From Pseudomonas lurida (GTDB lineage: Bacteria; Pseudomonadota; Gammaproteobacteria; Pseudomonadales; Pseudomonadaceae), in contig NZ_JAAMRE010000002.1 of assembly GCF_013522705.1 (NCBI RefSeq), positions 186,001-250,000 of the forward strand: 64,000 nt of DNA, read 5' to 3'. The notes beneath the pieces were generated by a model, which ran no database searches, was not told the origin of the DNA, and saw nothing but the letters and a program-made list of their open reading frames with translations. This document shows, piece after piece, positions 35,916 to 45,171 of the stretch. A program made the translations under genes and the position numbers. How positions within the stretch are numbered: the stretch's first letter is position 1; each line of letters begins with the position of its first letter.

Positions 35916-37217
35916 ATGCCCGAATACGTCAATTGGCTTCGTCATGCTTCCCCTTACATCAATGCCCATCGTGACTGCACCTTTGTGGTCATGTTGCCTG
36001 GCGACGGTGTGGACCATCCCAACTTCGGCAATATCGTCCACGACCTGGTGCTGCTCCACAGCCTGGGCGTGCGTCTGGTGCTGGTGCACGGTTCGCGCCC
36101 ACAGATCGAGGCGCGCCTTGAAGCGCGCGGCCTTACCCCGGCATACCACGAAGGTATGCGCATCACCGATGCCGCCACCCTGGAGTGCGTGATCGATGCG
36201 GTCGGTCATCTGCGTATCGCCATCGAAGCGCGCCTGTCGATGGACATGGCCTCATCGCCCATGCAGGGCTCGCGCCTGCGCGTGGCCAGCGGCAACCTGG
36301 TGACCGCGCGTCCCATCGGCGTGCTCGAAGGCGTGGACTACCACCATACCGGCGAAGTGCGCCGGGTCGACCGCAAGGGCATCAATCGGCTGCTCGACGA
36401 GCGCTCGATCGTATTGCTCTCGCCGCTGGGTTACTCGCCGACCGGGGAGATCTTCAACCTGGCCTGTGAAGATGTCGCTACCCGCGCCGCCATCGACCTG
36501 GGGGCGGATAAGTTGCTGCTGTTCGGTGCCGATCTTGGATTGATCGACGAACATGGGCGCCTGGTGCGTGAGTTGCGCCCGCAGCAAGTGCCGGCGCATT
36601 TGCAGCGTCTGGGCAGCAGCAACTACCAGGCCGAGTTGCTCGACGCAGCGGCGCAGGCTTGTCGGGGCGGGGTAGGGCGCAGCCATATCGTCAGCTATGC
36701 CGAAGATGGCGCGTTGCTCACCGAGCTGTTCACCCGAGACGGTGGCGGTACGCTGGTGGCTCAGGAGCAATTCGAACTGGTACGCGAGGCGGCGATTGAA
36801 GACGTCGGCGGCTTGCTCGATTTGATCAGCCCGTTGGAAGAGCAGGGCATTCTGGTGCGTCGTTCGCGGGAAGTGCTGGAGCGTGAAATAGAGCAGTTCA
36901 GCGTGGTGGAGCGCGAAGGCATGATCATCGCCTGCGCGGCGCTGTATCAGATCGCCGATTCGGATGCCGGTGAGCTGGCGTGCCTGGCGGTGAACCCCGA
37001 GTACCGCCACGGCGGGCGCGGTGATGAGCTGCTTGAGCGCATCGAAACCCGGGCCCGGGCGCAGGGTTTGAAGACCTTGTTCGTGCTCACCACTCGCACC
37101 GCCCACTGGTTTCGTGAACGGGGCTTTGTGCCGAGCAGCGTCGATCGCCTGCCGTCCGCCCGCGCCTCGTTGTACAACTACCAGCGTAATTCGAAGATTT
37201 TCGAAAAGGCCCTCTAG
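35916..37217 (+). CDS. argA: N-acetylglutamate synthase ArgA
   Basis: First enzyme of arginine synthesis, acetylating glutamate with acetyl-CoA. It is 433 residues of the classical type: an amino-acid-kinase-like domain (about 20-280, with LVLVHGSRPQIEARLEARGL) that binds arginine for feedback control, and a C-terminal GNAT domain (about 295-433, with LACLAVNPEYRHGGRGDELL and FVLTTRTAHWFRERGF). The glycine-rich loop is the acetyl-CoA site. An intrinsic terminator follows within 20 bases. Confidence 0.96.
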   Translation: MPEYVNWLRHASPYINAHRDCTFVVMLPGDGVDHPNFGNIVHDLVLLHSLGVRLVLVHGSRPQIEARLEARGLTPAYHEGMRITDAATLECVIDAVGHLRIAIEARLSMDMASSPMQGSRLRVASGNLVTARPIGVLEGVDYHHTGEVRRVDRKGINRLLDERSIVLLSPLGYSPTGEIFNLACEDVATRAAIDLGADKLLLFGADLGLIDEHGRLVRELRPQQVPAHLQRLGSSNYQAELLDAAAQACRGGVGRSHIVSYAEDGALLTELFTRDGGGTLVAQEQFELVREAAIEDVGGLLDLISPLEEQGILVRRSREVLEREIEQFSVVEREGMIIACAALYQIADSDAGELACLAVNPEYRHGGRGDELLERIETRARAQGLKTLFVLTTRTAHWFRERGFVPSSVDRLPSARASLYNYQRNSKIFEKAL

Positions 37218-37232
37218 CTAATCCTCTCCCAA

Positions 37233-37262
37233 GGTAGGAGCGAACGCGCTCCTACCCTTTTC
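37233..37262 (+). terminator. Intrinsic terminator of argA
   Basis: GGTAGGAGCG and CGCTCCTACC form a 10-bp stem around AACG, followed by CTTTTCCT. The GTAGGAGCG core also resembles another known Pseudomonas REP type. Confidence 0.8.
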
Positions 37263-37837
37263 CTGTTCCCCGTCCTGTTTGTGCTCCGGCAAACGACACC
37301 ACCCCCTTCAGAACCGTTGAATCAGGCCGATACGCTGAGCGCGAGCAGGGGTAGAGCGCGTGACGGCAGGGGCATCAGCCTATGAGCCTTGGCAGGCTTG
37401 TCATCAAAAGAAACTATTCCGATACAAAAACTGTAACAAATTGACGGGAGGATATGCGTTTGGCCATCATGGCGTCGCTTTTTTGATCGTACGTGACGTA
37501 TGCGGCTTTAGACCTGCATTCGATGATCTAAAAAGTGGAAAACAAATACCCTTTAGGAATTAGCTTTTAGGGAGGTTCGTCTATCCTGACCTGCCCGATC
37601 TACGTAATGGCTTATTCCGAAATTGTATGAAAAAGAATGAAACAATTCTTTTTGGGTGTATGAAAAACTCATTACCCTGCAGGGACCAAATCAACGGTGG
37701 TTAGACGAAGGTAGTAGACACACTAGGTTACGATTGACTTGGTAGTCACTATCTGGCGCTAATCGCGCATCTGTGGATCGAGGGCGTCAGACCCGAGACC
37801 TAAGAACTACAAAAATTAGAAACGAGAGGAGCGGTAC
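37263..37837 (+). promoter_or_regulatory. Long A+T-richer leader upstream of the OprD-family porin
   Basis: About 575 bases with no convincing gene; a 67-codon open frame at 37360-37563 has an unlikely composition. The stretch is richer in A and T than its surroundings. It holds an 11-base direct repeat, TGTATGAAAAA, at 37624-37634 and 37657-37667 (33-base spacing) and a 6-bp inverted repeat AATTGT / ACAATT around 37621-37648. A -35/-10 candidate lies at 37701-37729. This looks like a regulated promoter region with upstream activator sites. Confidence 0.55.
37701..37729 (+). promoter_or_regulatory. Candidate sigma-70 promoter of the porin gene
   Basis: TTAGAC and TAGGTT are separated by 17 bases. 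It would give a leader of about 100 bases before the porin ATG. The second TGTATGAAAAA repeat ends 33 bases upstream of the -35 hexamer. Confidence 0.4.
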
Positions 37838-39208
37838 ATGAAGAAGTCCACCTTGGCACTGGCTGTAGCCCTGGGCGCAATCGCTCAGCAAGCAGGCGCT
37901 GCTGGTTTCATCGATGACAGTAAAGTAACCCTGGGGCTGCGTAACTTTTACATCAACACCGACAACCGTGATTCGGCTGCTGGCTCTGCTGCCAACAAGC
38001 GCGCCGGTGTTCAAAGCAAGCAGGAAGAATGGGGCCAAGGCTTCGACCTGCGTTTCATCTCCGGTTACACCCAAGGCACCGTAGGCTTCGGTCTTGATGC
38101 TATCGGCCTGCTGGGCGTTCGCCTGGATTCCGGTGGCGGCACCAACGGTGCTACTGCCTCTTCCTACGGTGGCACTGTGTTCCCGAGCAAGTCCAACGGC
38201 GAAGCCGTTGATAACTACTCGAGCCTGGGCCTGACCGCCAAGGCCAAGATTTCCCAGACCGAACTGAAGCTGGGTACTCTGCAGCCCAAGCTGCCGGTCA
38301 TCGTGACCAACGACGGTCGTCTGCTGCCGCAGACCTTCCAGGGTGGCCAGATCACCACCAACGACATCAAGGATTTGACTCTGGTTGCCGGTCAGATCGA
38401 AAAAGCCAAAGGTCGTAACTCCAGCAACGTCGACAACCTGTCGATCTCCGGTGCCAACTCCCGTGGCGCCAACTGGCGTGACAGCAACAAGTTCTACTAC
38501 GCCGGTGGTGACTACAAGATCACCAAGGACCTGACTGCCCAGTACTACTACGGCAATCTGGAAGACTTCTACAAGCAGCACTTCCTGGGTCTGACTCACA
38601 ACTGGGCAATCGGCCCGGGCGTGTTGAAATCCGACCTGCGCTACTTCCACAGCACCGATGACGGCAAGAACGGCAACGAGTCGGCCTATTTCTCCTCGGG
38701 CAACTACAGCGGCGTGAACTCCGGTCGCGGCAAGGTCGATAACAACCTGTACAGCGGCCTGTTCCTGTACACCCTGGGTGGTCACACCTTCGGTGGTGGT
38801 TATCAGGTCAGCAACGGTAGCAGCGACTTCCCTTGGCTGAACCAGGGCGACGGTTCGTCGGCTTACATCACCACCGACATGCAGATCGCCAAGTTCGCCC
38901 GTGCCGGCGAGCGCACCTGGCAGGCTCGCTACGCGTATGACTTCGCCAAGGTCGGCGTGCCTGGCCTGACAGCGGGCGTCGTGTACCTCAAAGGTACTGA
39001 CATCGACACCGTTAACGGTAGCCGTGCAGAGTTCACCGGCCAGTCCGAGTGGGAGCGCGATATCACTGTTGCCTACGTGGTGCCGGAAGGCCCGTTCAAG
39101 AACGTCGGCGTGGCCTGGAAAAACGCTATGTGGCGCAACGATGTTGCCGCCGCGCGCGACCAGGACGAAAACCGTGTAATCGTCAGCTACACCTACGCGT
39201 TCAAGTAA
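37838..39208 (+). CDS. OprD-family outer-membrane porin (OprE/OccK-like)
   Basis: A 456-residue substrate-specific porin. It has a signal peptide (MKKSTLALAVALGAIAQQAG, cleaved near residue 21), the family start of the mature chain AGFIDDSKVTLGLRNFYINT, alternating beta strands for an 18-strand barrel, and a C-terminal SYTYAFK with the aromatic residue next to last. OprD-family channels take up small carboxylates and related solutes; the substrate here is unknown. The N-terminus is closer to OprE-like members. GAGAGGAG precedes the ATG. It is followed by a strong terminator, and the sulfur-starvation genes come next, which may or may not be related. Confidence 0.93.
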   Translation: MKKSTLALAVALGAIAQQAGAAGFIDDSKVTLGLRNFYINTDNRDSAAGSAANKRAGVQSKQEEWGQGFDLRFISGYTQGTVGFGLDAIGLLGVRLDSGGGTNGATASSYGGTVFPSKSNGEAVDNYSSLGLTAKAKISQTELKLGTLQPKLPVIVTNDGRLLPQTFQGGQITTNDIKDLTLVAGQIEKAKGRNSSNVDNLSISGANSRGANWRDSNKFYYAGGDYKITKDLTAQYYYGNLEDFYKQHFLGLTHNWAIGPGVLKSDLRYFHSTDDGKNGNESAYFSSGNYSGVNSGRGKVDNNLYSGLFLYTLGGHTFGGGYQVSNGSSDFPWLNQGDGSSAYITTDMQIAKFARAGERTWQARYAYDFAKVGVPGLTAGVVYLKGTDIDTVNGSRAEFTGQSEWERDITVAYVVPEGPFKNVGVAWKNAMWRNDVAAARDQDENRVIVSYTYAFK

Positions 39209-39217
39209 CTGCGTAAA

Positions 39218-39244
39218 CCTTGCCCGGCGCAACGCCGGGCAAGG
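39218..39244 (+). terminator. Terminator hairpin of the porin gene
   Basis: CCTTGCCCGGCG and CGCCGGGCAAGG form a perfect 12-bp stem with a CAA loop, ten bases after the stop. The T-run is poor (TGTGTTGCC), but the stem is very stable. Confidence 0.8.
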
Positions 39245-39397
39245 TGTGTTGCCTTTCAAGTCGGGCTCACCCCCGTAAGCCCTTCCTGAACCCCTCTTTT
39301 ACAGCGTCTCAAGGCCTTCTCGAACCTTGAAACCGATGGTGCCCTGCGCCCGGTTCAGCGTCCAATGAACGATTTTTAATATTCCTTTATCGTCTAG

Positions 39398-39413
39398 ATA
39401 AATCGATATTTAT
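39398..39413. promoter_or_regulatory. AT-rich palindrome in the lsfA leader
   Basis: ATAAAT-CGAT-ATTTAT is a perfect 6-bp inverted repeat with a 4-base spacer, overlapped on the left by TTATC-GTCTA-GATAA (39387-39401). It lies about 65 bases before the lsfA start. It matches in form the palindrome before ssuE, so both may be sites for one sulfur-starvation regulator (inference). Confidence 0.5.
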
Positions 39414-39477
39414 TCTTTTTAAAATATTCACAACCCATGCACAGTGGCCTCCATAAGCACTCATCAGGAGCCACACC

Positions 39478-40116
39478 ATGAGCCTAAGACTGGGCGATAT
39501 CGCCCCCGACTTCGAGCAGGATTCCAGCGCCGGCAAGATTCGTTTCCACGAGTGGCTGGGCGATAGCTGGGGTGTGTTGTTTTCCCACCCGGCCGACTTC
39601 ACGCCGGTATGCACCACCGAGCTGGGTTTTACCGCCAAGCTCAAGGACGAGTTCGCCCAGCGCGGCGTCAAAGCCATCGCGCTGTCGGTCGACCCGGTGG
39701 ACTCACACCACAAGTGGATCGAAGACATCAACGAAACCCAGCACACCACCGTCAACTTCCCGATCCTGGCCGACGCCGACCGGAAGGTCTCTGACCTCTA
39801 CGATTTGATCCACCCCAATGCCAGCGACACCCTCACCGTGCGCTCGTTGTTTGTCATCGACCCGAACAAAAAGATTCGCCTGACCATCACGTACCCGGCC
39901 AGTACCGGGCGCAACTTCCATGAAATCCTGCGGGTAATCGACTCGCTGCAGCTGACCGACAACCACAAGGTCGCCACCCCCGCCAACTGGCAGGACGGTG
40001 ATGAAGTGGTGATCGTGCCGTCGCTCAAGGACGAAGACGAGATCAAGAAACGCTTTCCAAAAGGCTATCGCGCAGTGAAGCCGTACCTGCGGCTTACCCC
40101 GCAGCCCAATCGTTAA
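39478..40116 (+). CDS. lsfA: 1-Cys peroxiredoxin LsfA
   Basis: A 212-residue Prx6-type peroxiredoxin that reduces hydroperoxides in the cytoplasm. The peroxidatic Cys is in SHPADFTPVCTTELG near residue 45, and no resolving Cys is seen. The long C-terminal dimer domain (about 160-212) is typical of Prx6. In P. putida, LsfA is induced by sulfate starvation and lies by the ssu genes, as here. AGGAG precedes the ATG. The gene has its own terminator, so it is a separate unit from ssuE. Confidence 0.93.
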   Translation: MSLRLGDIAPDFEQDSSAGKIRFHEWLGDSWGVLFSHPADFTPVCTTELGFTAKLKDEFAQRGVKAIALSVDPVDSHHKWIEDINETQHTTVNFPILADADRKVSDLYDLIHPNASDTLTVRSLFVIDPNKKIRLTITYPASTGRNFHEILRVIDSLQLTDNHKVATPANWQDGDEVVIVPSLKDEDEIKKRFPKGYRAVKPYLRLTPQPNR

Positions 40117-40129
40117 CGCGGATATCGCC

Positions 40130-40153
40130 TCGGGGGCAAGCCCCCCCTCCCAC
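40130..40153. repeat. Single REP element
   Basis: TCGGGGGCAAGCCCCCCCTC and CCAC complete one inverted REP arm after the lsfA stop. There is no facing partner. Confidence 0.8.
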
Positions 40154-40197
40154 CGTCGATGCACCGCATCTGTAACTGAATCAAAGCAGGGGTTTTC

Positions 40198-40222
40198 AGG
40201 CCGTTTCCACGGCCTTTTTTTT
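40198..40222 (+). terminator. Intrinsic terminator of lsfA
   Basis: AGGCCGT and ACGGCCT flank a TTCC loop and are followed by eight T. It lies about 80 bases after the lsfA stop, beyond the REP element. Confidence 0.88.
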
Positions 40223-40279
40223 CGCCTGGCGATTGATAGGGCCAATATATTTTTATGGAATAAACAAATGAAAAAATAA

Positions 40280-40299
40280 GATTTATAGATATATAAATC
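40280..40299. promoter_or_regulatory. AT-rich palindrome upstream of ssuE
   Basis: GATTTATA-GATA-TATAAATC is a perfect 8-bp inverted repeat with a 4-base spacer, within a 60-base AT-rich island (40243-40310) about 75 bases before ssuE. Likely an operator or activator site for the ssu operon; CysB-type control is possible but not shown. Confidence 0.55.
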
Positions 40300-40374
40300 A
40301 GCTGATAAGGTCTGTTCCATCTTGGCGCCATCGCCACACAGCGAACCGCCGACACCTGCTCAAGGAATTCCTGC

Positions 40375-40968
40375 ATGTTGGTCGTAACACTAGGAGGCAG
40401 TCCCAGCCAGCGCTCCCGCTCCGGGGTCTTGCTGGAAAAAACCCGTCAGTGGCTGCAACACAAAGGCGTGGAAGTAGTGAGTTACCAGATACGGGACTTC
40501 CCGGCTGAAGACCTGCTGCACGCGCGGTTCGACAGCCCCAAGGTCATCGACCTGCTGGAGCAGGTAGCCAATGCCGACGGTCTGGTGATCGCCACGCCGG
40601 TGTACAAAGCCTCCTTCTCCGGTGCGTTGAAAACCGTGCTCGACCTGCTGCCCGAACGGGCCCTGGCCCACAAGGTGGTGCTGCCGATGGCCACTGGCGG
40701 CAGCATCGCGCACATGCTGGCGGTGGACTACGCGTTGAAGCCGGTGCTGTCGGCGCTCAAGGCCCAGGAATTGCTCCACGGTATTTTTGCCGAAGACAGC
40801 CAGATCGCCTATGGCGAAGGCAACGCCCAGGCGCAATTGGTGCCGGTGCTCGAGCAGCGGTTGCACGAGGCGCTGGACACGCTTTACAGCGCCATGGCCC
40901 GTCGCCCAAAACCGCTTGATCCGCATGTGTTAAATGAACGTTTGTTGAGTGCTCGCTGGAGCATTTAA
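40375..40968 (+). CDS. ssuE: SsuE, NAD(P)H-dependent FMN reductase
   Basis: Supplies reduced FMN to the alkanesulfonate monooxygenase SsuD. The 197-residue flavodoxin-fold protein begins [19 protein letters not shown], which contains the GSPS-type FMN phosphate loop. It also has [16 protein letters not shown] near residue 80, the family's flavin-contact region, and [27 protein letters not shown] precedes the ATG. First gene of the ssuEADCBF operon. Confidence 0.95.
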   Translation: MLVVTLGGSPSQRSRSGVLLEKTRQWLQHKGVEVVSYQIRDFPAEDLLHARFDSPKVIDLLEQVANADGLVIATPVYKASFSGALKTVLDLLPERALAHKVVLPMATGGSIAHMLAVDYALKPVLSALKAQELLHGIFAEDSQIAYGEGNAQAQLVPVLEQRLHEALDTLYSAMARRPKPLDPHVLNERLLSARWSI

Positions 40969-41063
40969 GCCTCACCTGAAACCTGGAAACACTCACCTTA
41001 CTCAGCCGCCAACGGCCAAGCAGGTGCAGCCAAAACCCCTCATCGCATTTTGGAGAGAGCGCC

Positions 41064-42032
41064 ATGCGCACTGTCATCTTGCGTCGCGGTCTGGTCGCAC
41101 TGTTTGCTGCGGCCGTGTCCTTCGGCGCCATTGTTCAAGCTCACGCCGCCGAGCCCCTGCGGATCGGCTATCAGAAATACGGCACCCTGGTCCTGCTCAA
41201 GGCCAAGGGCACCCTGGAAAAACGCCTGGCCGCCCAAGGCGTGCAGGTGCAGTGGACTGAGTTTCCCGGCGGCCCGCAGTTGCTCGAAGGGCTGAATGTC
41301 GGCTCCATCGACTTCGGTGTGACCGGCGAAACCCCGCCGGTCTTCGCCCAGGCTGCAGGTGCCGATCTGCTCTACGTGGCCTACGAGCCGCCGGCGCCGA
41401 GCAGTGAAGCGATCCTGGTGCCCAAAGACTCACCGATCAAATCGGTCGCCGAGCTCAAGGGCAAGAAAATCGTGCTCAACAAAGGCTCCAACGTGCACTA
41501 CCTGCTGGTGCGCGCCCTGGAGGAGGCCGGCCTGAAATACACCGACGTGCAGACCGTATTCCTGCCGCCCGCCGATGCCCGCGCGGCGTTCGAGCGGGGC
41601 AGTGTGGATGCGTGGGTGATCTGGGACCCGTATCAGGCCGCCGCCGAGAAACAACTGCAGGCGCGCACCCTGCGTGACGGTACCGGTATTGCCGACAACC
41701 ATCAGTTCTACCTGGCGACCAAACCCTACGCCGAACAGCACCCCGACGTGATCAAGGCGCTGGTGGAAGAAGTGCGTGCCGTGGGTGAGTGGTCCAAGGC
41801 CAACCCGCAGGAAGTCACCGATCAAGTTGCGCCGCTGCTCGGCCTGCCGGCGGACATCACCCTTACCTCGGTCAAACGCCAAGGCTACGGTGCGCTGTTT
41901 CTGACCCCGCAAGTGATCGCGGCCCAGCAGAAGATCGCCGACAGCTTCTACCAACTCAAATTGATCCCCAAGCCCTTGAGCATCAAGGACGTGATCTGGA
42001 CGCCACCTGCCGCGGTGGCTAACGCGCCGTAA
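41064..42032 (+). CDS. ssuA: SsuA, sulfonate-binding periplasmic protein
   Basis: Binds aliphatic sulfonates in the periplasm for uptake. The 322-residue product has a signal peptide (residues 1-28, cleaved after AHA), the mature start [39 protein letters not shown] near residue 90 and [17 protein letters not shown] near 180, all typical of the SsuA/NrtA family. GGAGAG precedes the ATG. It lies between ssuE and ssuD. Confidence 0.95.
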   Translation: MRTVILRRGLVALFAAAVSFGAIVQAHAAEPLRIGYQKYGTLVLLKAKGTLEKRLAAQGVQVQWTEFPGGPQLLEGLNVGSIDFGVTGETPPVFAQAAGADLLYVAYEPPAPSSEAILVPKDSPIKSVAELKGKKIVLNKGSNVHYLLVRALEEAGLKYTDVQTVFLPPADARAAFERGSVDAWVIWDPYQAAAEKQLQARTLRDGTGIADNHQFYLATKPYAEQHPDVIKALVEEVRAVGEWSKANPQEVTDQVAPLLGLPADITLTSVKRQGYGALFLTPQVIAAQQKIADSFYQLKLIPKPLSIKDVIWTPPAAVANAP

Positions 42033-42057
42033 TCCGACTTCTTCAGGAGACAACTCC

Positions 42058-43206
42058 ATGAGCCTCAATATTTTCTGGTTCCTGCCTACCCACGGTGACG
42101 GCCATTACCTTGGCACCGCCGAAGGCGCGCGCGCCGTCGATCACGGCTATCTGCAGCAAGTGGCCCAGGCGGCAGATCGTCTGGGTTTTGGCGGGGTGCT
42201 GATTCCCACCGGGCGCTCCTGCGAAGACTCGTGGCTGGTGGCCGCTTCGCTGATCCCGGTGACCCAGCGCCTGAAATTCCTGGTAGCGCTGCGCCCTGGG
42301 ATCATTTCCCCGACGGTGGCCGCGCGTCAGGCTGCGACCCTGGATCGCTTGTCCGGCGGGCGGGCGTTATTCAATCTGGTGACCGGTGGCGACCCTGAAG
42401 AACTGGCCGGCGATGGCCTGTTTCTCAGTCACGAAGAGCGCTACCAGGCGTCGGTGGAGTTCACCCGCATCTGGCGCCGCGTGCTCGAAGGCGAAACCGT
42501 GGATTACGACGGCCAGCACATCAGCGTCAAAGGCGCAAAATTGCTTTATCCGCCGATCCAGCAGCCACGACCACCGCTGTACTTCGGCGGTTCGTCGGAG
42601 GCGGCCCAGGACCTGGCGGCCGAGCAAGTGGAGATGGTGCTGACCTGGGGCGAGCCGCCGGCTGCCGTCGCCGAGAAAATCGAACAAGTGCGCGCCAAGG
42701 CCGCCAAACTCGGGCGCACCGTGCGCTTCGGCATTCGTCTGCATGTGATCGTGCGCGAAACCAATGACGAGGCCTGGAGAGCCGCCGACAAGCTCATCTC
42801 CCATCTGGACGACGACACCATCGCCCGCGCCCAGGCCTCGCTGGCGCGTTTCGATTCCGTCGGCCAGCAACGCATGGCCGCCTTGCATGGCGGCAACCGC
42901 GACAATCTCGAAGTCAGCCCCAACCTATGGGCGGGTGTCGGTCTGGTGCGTGGCGGCGCGGGCACGGCGCTGGTGGGCGATGGCCCAACCGTGGCCGAAC
43001 GTGTGAAGGAGTACGCGGCCCTGGGCATCGATACCTTTATTTTCTCCGGTTATCCGCACCTGGAAGAGTCATACCGCGTAGCGGAACTGCTGTTCCCGCA
43101 CCTGGATATCGAACGGCCCGAAGCGCCGAAAAGCGCCGGCTACGTCAGCCCGTTCGGTGAAATGGTCGCTAACGATATCCTCCCCAAAGCTGCGTCACAG
43201 AGCTGA
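42058..43206 (+). CDS. ssuD: SsuD, FMNH2-dependent alkanesulfonate monooxygenase
   Basis: Cleaves alkanesulfonates to an aldehyde and sulfite using reduced FMN from SsuE and oxygen. It has 382 residues in a luciferase-like TIM barrel. Family segments are [17 protein letters not shown] at the N-terminus, [19 protein letters not shown] with the conserved Cys near residue 54, [29 protein letters not shown] and the late [20 protein letters not shown] loop. AGGAGA precedes the ATG. Confidence 0.96.
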   Translation: MSLNIFWFLPTHGDGHYLGTAEGARAVDHGYLQQVAQAADRLGFGGVLIPTGRSCEDSWLVAASLIPVTQRLKFLVALRPGIISPTVAARQAATLDRLSGGRALFNLVTGGDPEELAGDGLFLSHEERYQASVEFTRIWRRVLEGETVDYDGQHISVKGAKLLYPPIQQPRPPLYFGGSSEAAQDLAAEQVEMVLTWGEPPAAVAEKIEQVRAKAAKLGRTVRFGIRLHVIVRETNDEAWRAADKLISHLDDDTIARAQASLARFDSVGQQRMAALHGGNRDNLEVSPNLWAGVGLVRGGAGTALVGDGPTVAERVKEYAALGIDTFIFSGYPHLEESYRVAELLFPHLDIERPEAPKSAGYVSPFGEMVANDILPKAASQS

Positions 43207-43215
43207 GGCGGCGCC

Positions 43216-44004
43216 ATGAGTATTGAAAAAGTGAGCCATCGCGTGGCGCCCTGGGTGCTGCCGGTGCTGTTGCTGGCGGTGTGGCAGTTGTCGGTGTCGG
43301 CGGGTTGGTTGTCGACGCGCATCCTGCCGGCGCCGAGCGCGGTGATCGAGGCCGGGGTCAACCTGGTGCGCAGCGGCGAAATCTGGACACACCTGGCCAT
43401 CAGCGGCTGGCGCGCGGGCCTGGGCTTTGTGATCGGCGGCGCTATCGGCCTCGCGCTGGGCTTTATCACGGGGCTTTCGACGTGGGGCGAGCGCCTGCTC
43501 GACAGCTCGGTGCAGATGATCCGCAACGTGCCGCACCTGGCGCTGATCCCGCTGGTAATCCTGTGGTTCGGCATTGACGAGACGGCGAAGATCTTCCTGG
43601 TGGCCCTCGGCACGCTGTTTCCGATCTACCTGAACACCTACCACGGCATCCGCAACGTCGACCCGGCGCTGGTAGAGATGTCGCGCAGCTACGGTTTGTC
43701 CGGTTTCAGTCTGTTCCGGCAGGTGATCCTGCCCGGCGCGTTGCCGTCGATCCTGGTGGGCGTGCGCTTTGCCCTGGGCTTCATGTGGCTGACGCTGATC
43801 GTGGCGGAAACCATCTCCGCCAGTTCCGGCATCGGTTACCTGGCAATGAACGCCCGTGAGTTCCTGCAGACCGACGTGGTGGTGCTGGCCATCGTGATGT
43901 ACGCGGTCCTCGGCAAGCTCGCCGACCTGGCGGCGCGTGGCCTGGAACGTGTGTGGCTGCGCTGGCACCCGGCGTATCAAGTGAATAAAGGCGGTGCGGT
44001 ATGA
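43216..44004 (+). CDS. ssuC: SsuC, sulfonate ABC transporter permease
   Basis: Inner-membrane permease of 262 residues with about six helices. It carries the ATPase-contact EAA-type loop ([20 protein letters not shown] near residue 155). The N-terminus [20 protein letters not shown] is the first helix after a short cytoplasmic lead. The stop overlaps the ssuB start by four bases (ATGA), so the pair is coupled. Confidence 0.95.
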   Translation: MSIEKVSHRVAPWVLPVLLLAVWQLSVSAGWLSTRILPAPSAVIEAGVNLVRSGEIWTHLAISGWRAGLGFVIGGAIGLALGFITGLSTWGERLLDSSVQMIRNVPHLALIPLVILWFGIDETAKIFLVALGTLFPIYLNTYHGIRNVDPALVEMSRSYGLSGFSLFRQVILPGALPSILVGVRFALGFMWLTLIVAETISASSGIGYLAMNAREFLQTDVVVLAIVMYAVLGKLADLAARGLERVWLRWHPAYQVNKGGAV

Positions 44005-44807
44005 CGGCTCAACAACCTCCGCGCCTGCTCAAGGGCATCCCCCTGGCGGTGCGCAAATTGCGCAAATCGTTTGGCGCTCGGCACGTGCTTAAAGAGATTG
44101 ACCTGCACATTCCAGCGGGCCAGTTCGTGGCTGTGGTCGGCCGCAGTGGTTGCGGTAAAAGTACTTTGCTGCGCCTGCTGGCGGGTCTGGACAAGCCCAG
44201 TGGCGGCGAGCTGCTGGCCGGTTCCGCGCCGCTGAGTGAAGCGATTGAAGACACGCGGTTGATGTTTCAGGAAGCGCGCCTGCTGCCGTGGAAAAAAATC
44301 ATCGACAACGTGGGCCTGGGCCTCAAGGGCGACTGGCGGCCCAAGGCCTTGGAGGCCCTGGGCGCGGTGGGCCTGGCCGAACGCGCCAATGAATGGCCGG
44401 CGGCATTGTCCGGTGGCCAGAAGCAACGTGTGGCGCTGGCCCGCGCGCTGATCCACCAACCACGTCTGTTGCTGCTCGATGAGCCGTTGGGTGCGCTGGA
44501 TGCCCTGACGCGCATCGAGATGCAGCAACTGATCGAAAACCTCTGGCAAAAACATGGCTTCACCGTGCTGCTGGTTACCCATGACGTCAGCGAAGCCGTG
44601 GCGATTGCCGACCGGGTGATCCTGATCGAAGACGGCGAAATAGGCCTGGACCTGATCGTCGACCTGCCGCGCCCGCGGGCGCGTGGCTCTCATCGCCTTG
44701 CGGCGTTGGAAGCCGAAGTGCTCAACCGTGTGCTGTCGCTGCCCGGCACGCCGCCCGGACCCGAACCTGTTTCACCGTTGCCGACGCAACTGCGTTGGGC
44801 GCAATAA
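44001..44807 (+). CDS. ssuB: SsuB, sulfonate ABC transporter ATP-binding protein
   Basis: ATPase subunit driving sulfonate import through SsuC. It has 268 residues, with Walker [12 protein letters not shown] near residue 45, signature [15 protein letters not shown] near 135, Walker [13 protein letters not shown] and the switch His in [11 protein letters not shown]. Its short interdomain region ([17 protein letters not shown]) is typical of the nitrate/sulfonate/taurine ATPases. It overlaps ssuC. Confidence 0.96.
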   Translation: MTAQQPPRLLKGIPLAVRKLRKSFGARHVLKEIDLHIPAGQFVAVVGRSGCGKSTLLRLLAGLDKPSGGELLAGSAPLSEAIEDTRLMFQEARLLPWKKIIDNVGLGLKGDWRPKALEALGAVGLAERANEWPAALSGGQKQRVALARALIHQPRLLLLDEPLGALDALTRIEMQQLIENLWQKHGFTVLLVTHDVSEAVAIADRVILIEDGEIGLDLIVDLPRPRARGSHRLAALEAEVLNRVLSLPGTPPGPEPVSPLPTQLRWAQ

Positions 44808-44835
44808 CTCACTTGTCCCACGAAGGAAGAACACC

Positions 44836-45051
44836 ATGACTATTAAAGCCATCAACGTGCGTAACCAGTTCAAAGGCACCATCAAGGAAATCGTGGTCGG
44901 CGACGTGCTGTCGGAAATCGATGTGCAGACCGCCTCCGGTATCGTCACTTCGGTGATCACCACTCGCTCGGTCAAAGAGCTGGAGCTGGTCATTGGTAGT
45001 GAAGTGATTGCCTTTGTGAAGTCCACTGAGGTGTCGATTGCCAAGTTGTAA
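44836..45051 (+). CDS. ssuF: SsuF, TOBE-domain molybdopterin-binding-like protein
   Basis: A 71-residue single TOBE (mop) domain protein, starting MTIKAINVRNQFKGTIKEIV and with the SVITTRSVKELELVIGSEVI strand pattern. SsuF is needed for full sulfonate use in P. putida; its biochemical role is unsettled (family knowledge). The ATG at 44836 follows GAAGGAAG. Last gene of the ssu operon, followed at once by a REPIN. Confidence 0.92.
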   Translation: MTIKAINVRNQFKGTIKEIVVGDVLSEIDVQTASGIVTSVITTRSVKELELVIGSEVIAFVKSTEVSIAKL

Positions 45052-45074
45052 TTCGCGTCGCCCTTGAGGCTGCC

Positions 45075-45146
45075 ATCGGGGGCAAGCCCCCTCCCACAGT
45101 TTGATCTGTAAACACATTCAAATGTGGGAGGGGGCTTGCCCCCGAT
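45075..45146. repeat. REPIN: two inverted REP elements
   Basis: The arm ATCGGGGGCAAGCCCCCTCC (45075, ending CACA at 45098) faces its inverse at 45123-45146, with a 24-base spacer. It lies between the convergent ssuF and TetR genes. Confidence 0.9.
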
Positions 45147-45171
45147 GAGGCCGCCCCAACCAACACAAGGC

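Noticed and set aside
37504..37517. Sigma-54-like GGC-N10-GC pattern in the porin leader
   Set aside because: Only the central bases match the consensus; the flanking positions are wrong, so it is not better than chance.
37360..37563. A 67-codon frame in the porin leader
   Set aside because: No good ribosome-binding site, mixed composition and no recognisable fold; more likely part of the regulatory leader.
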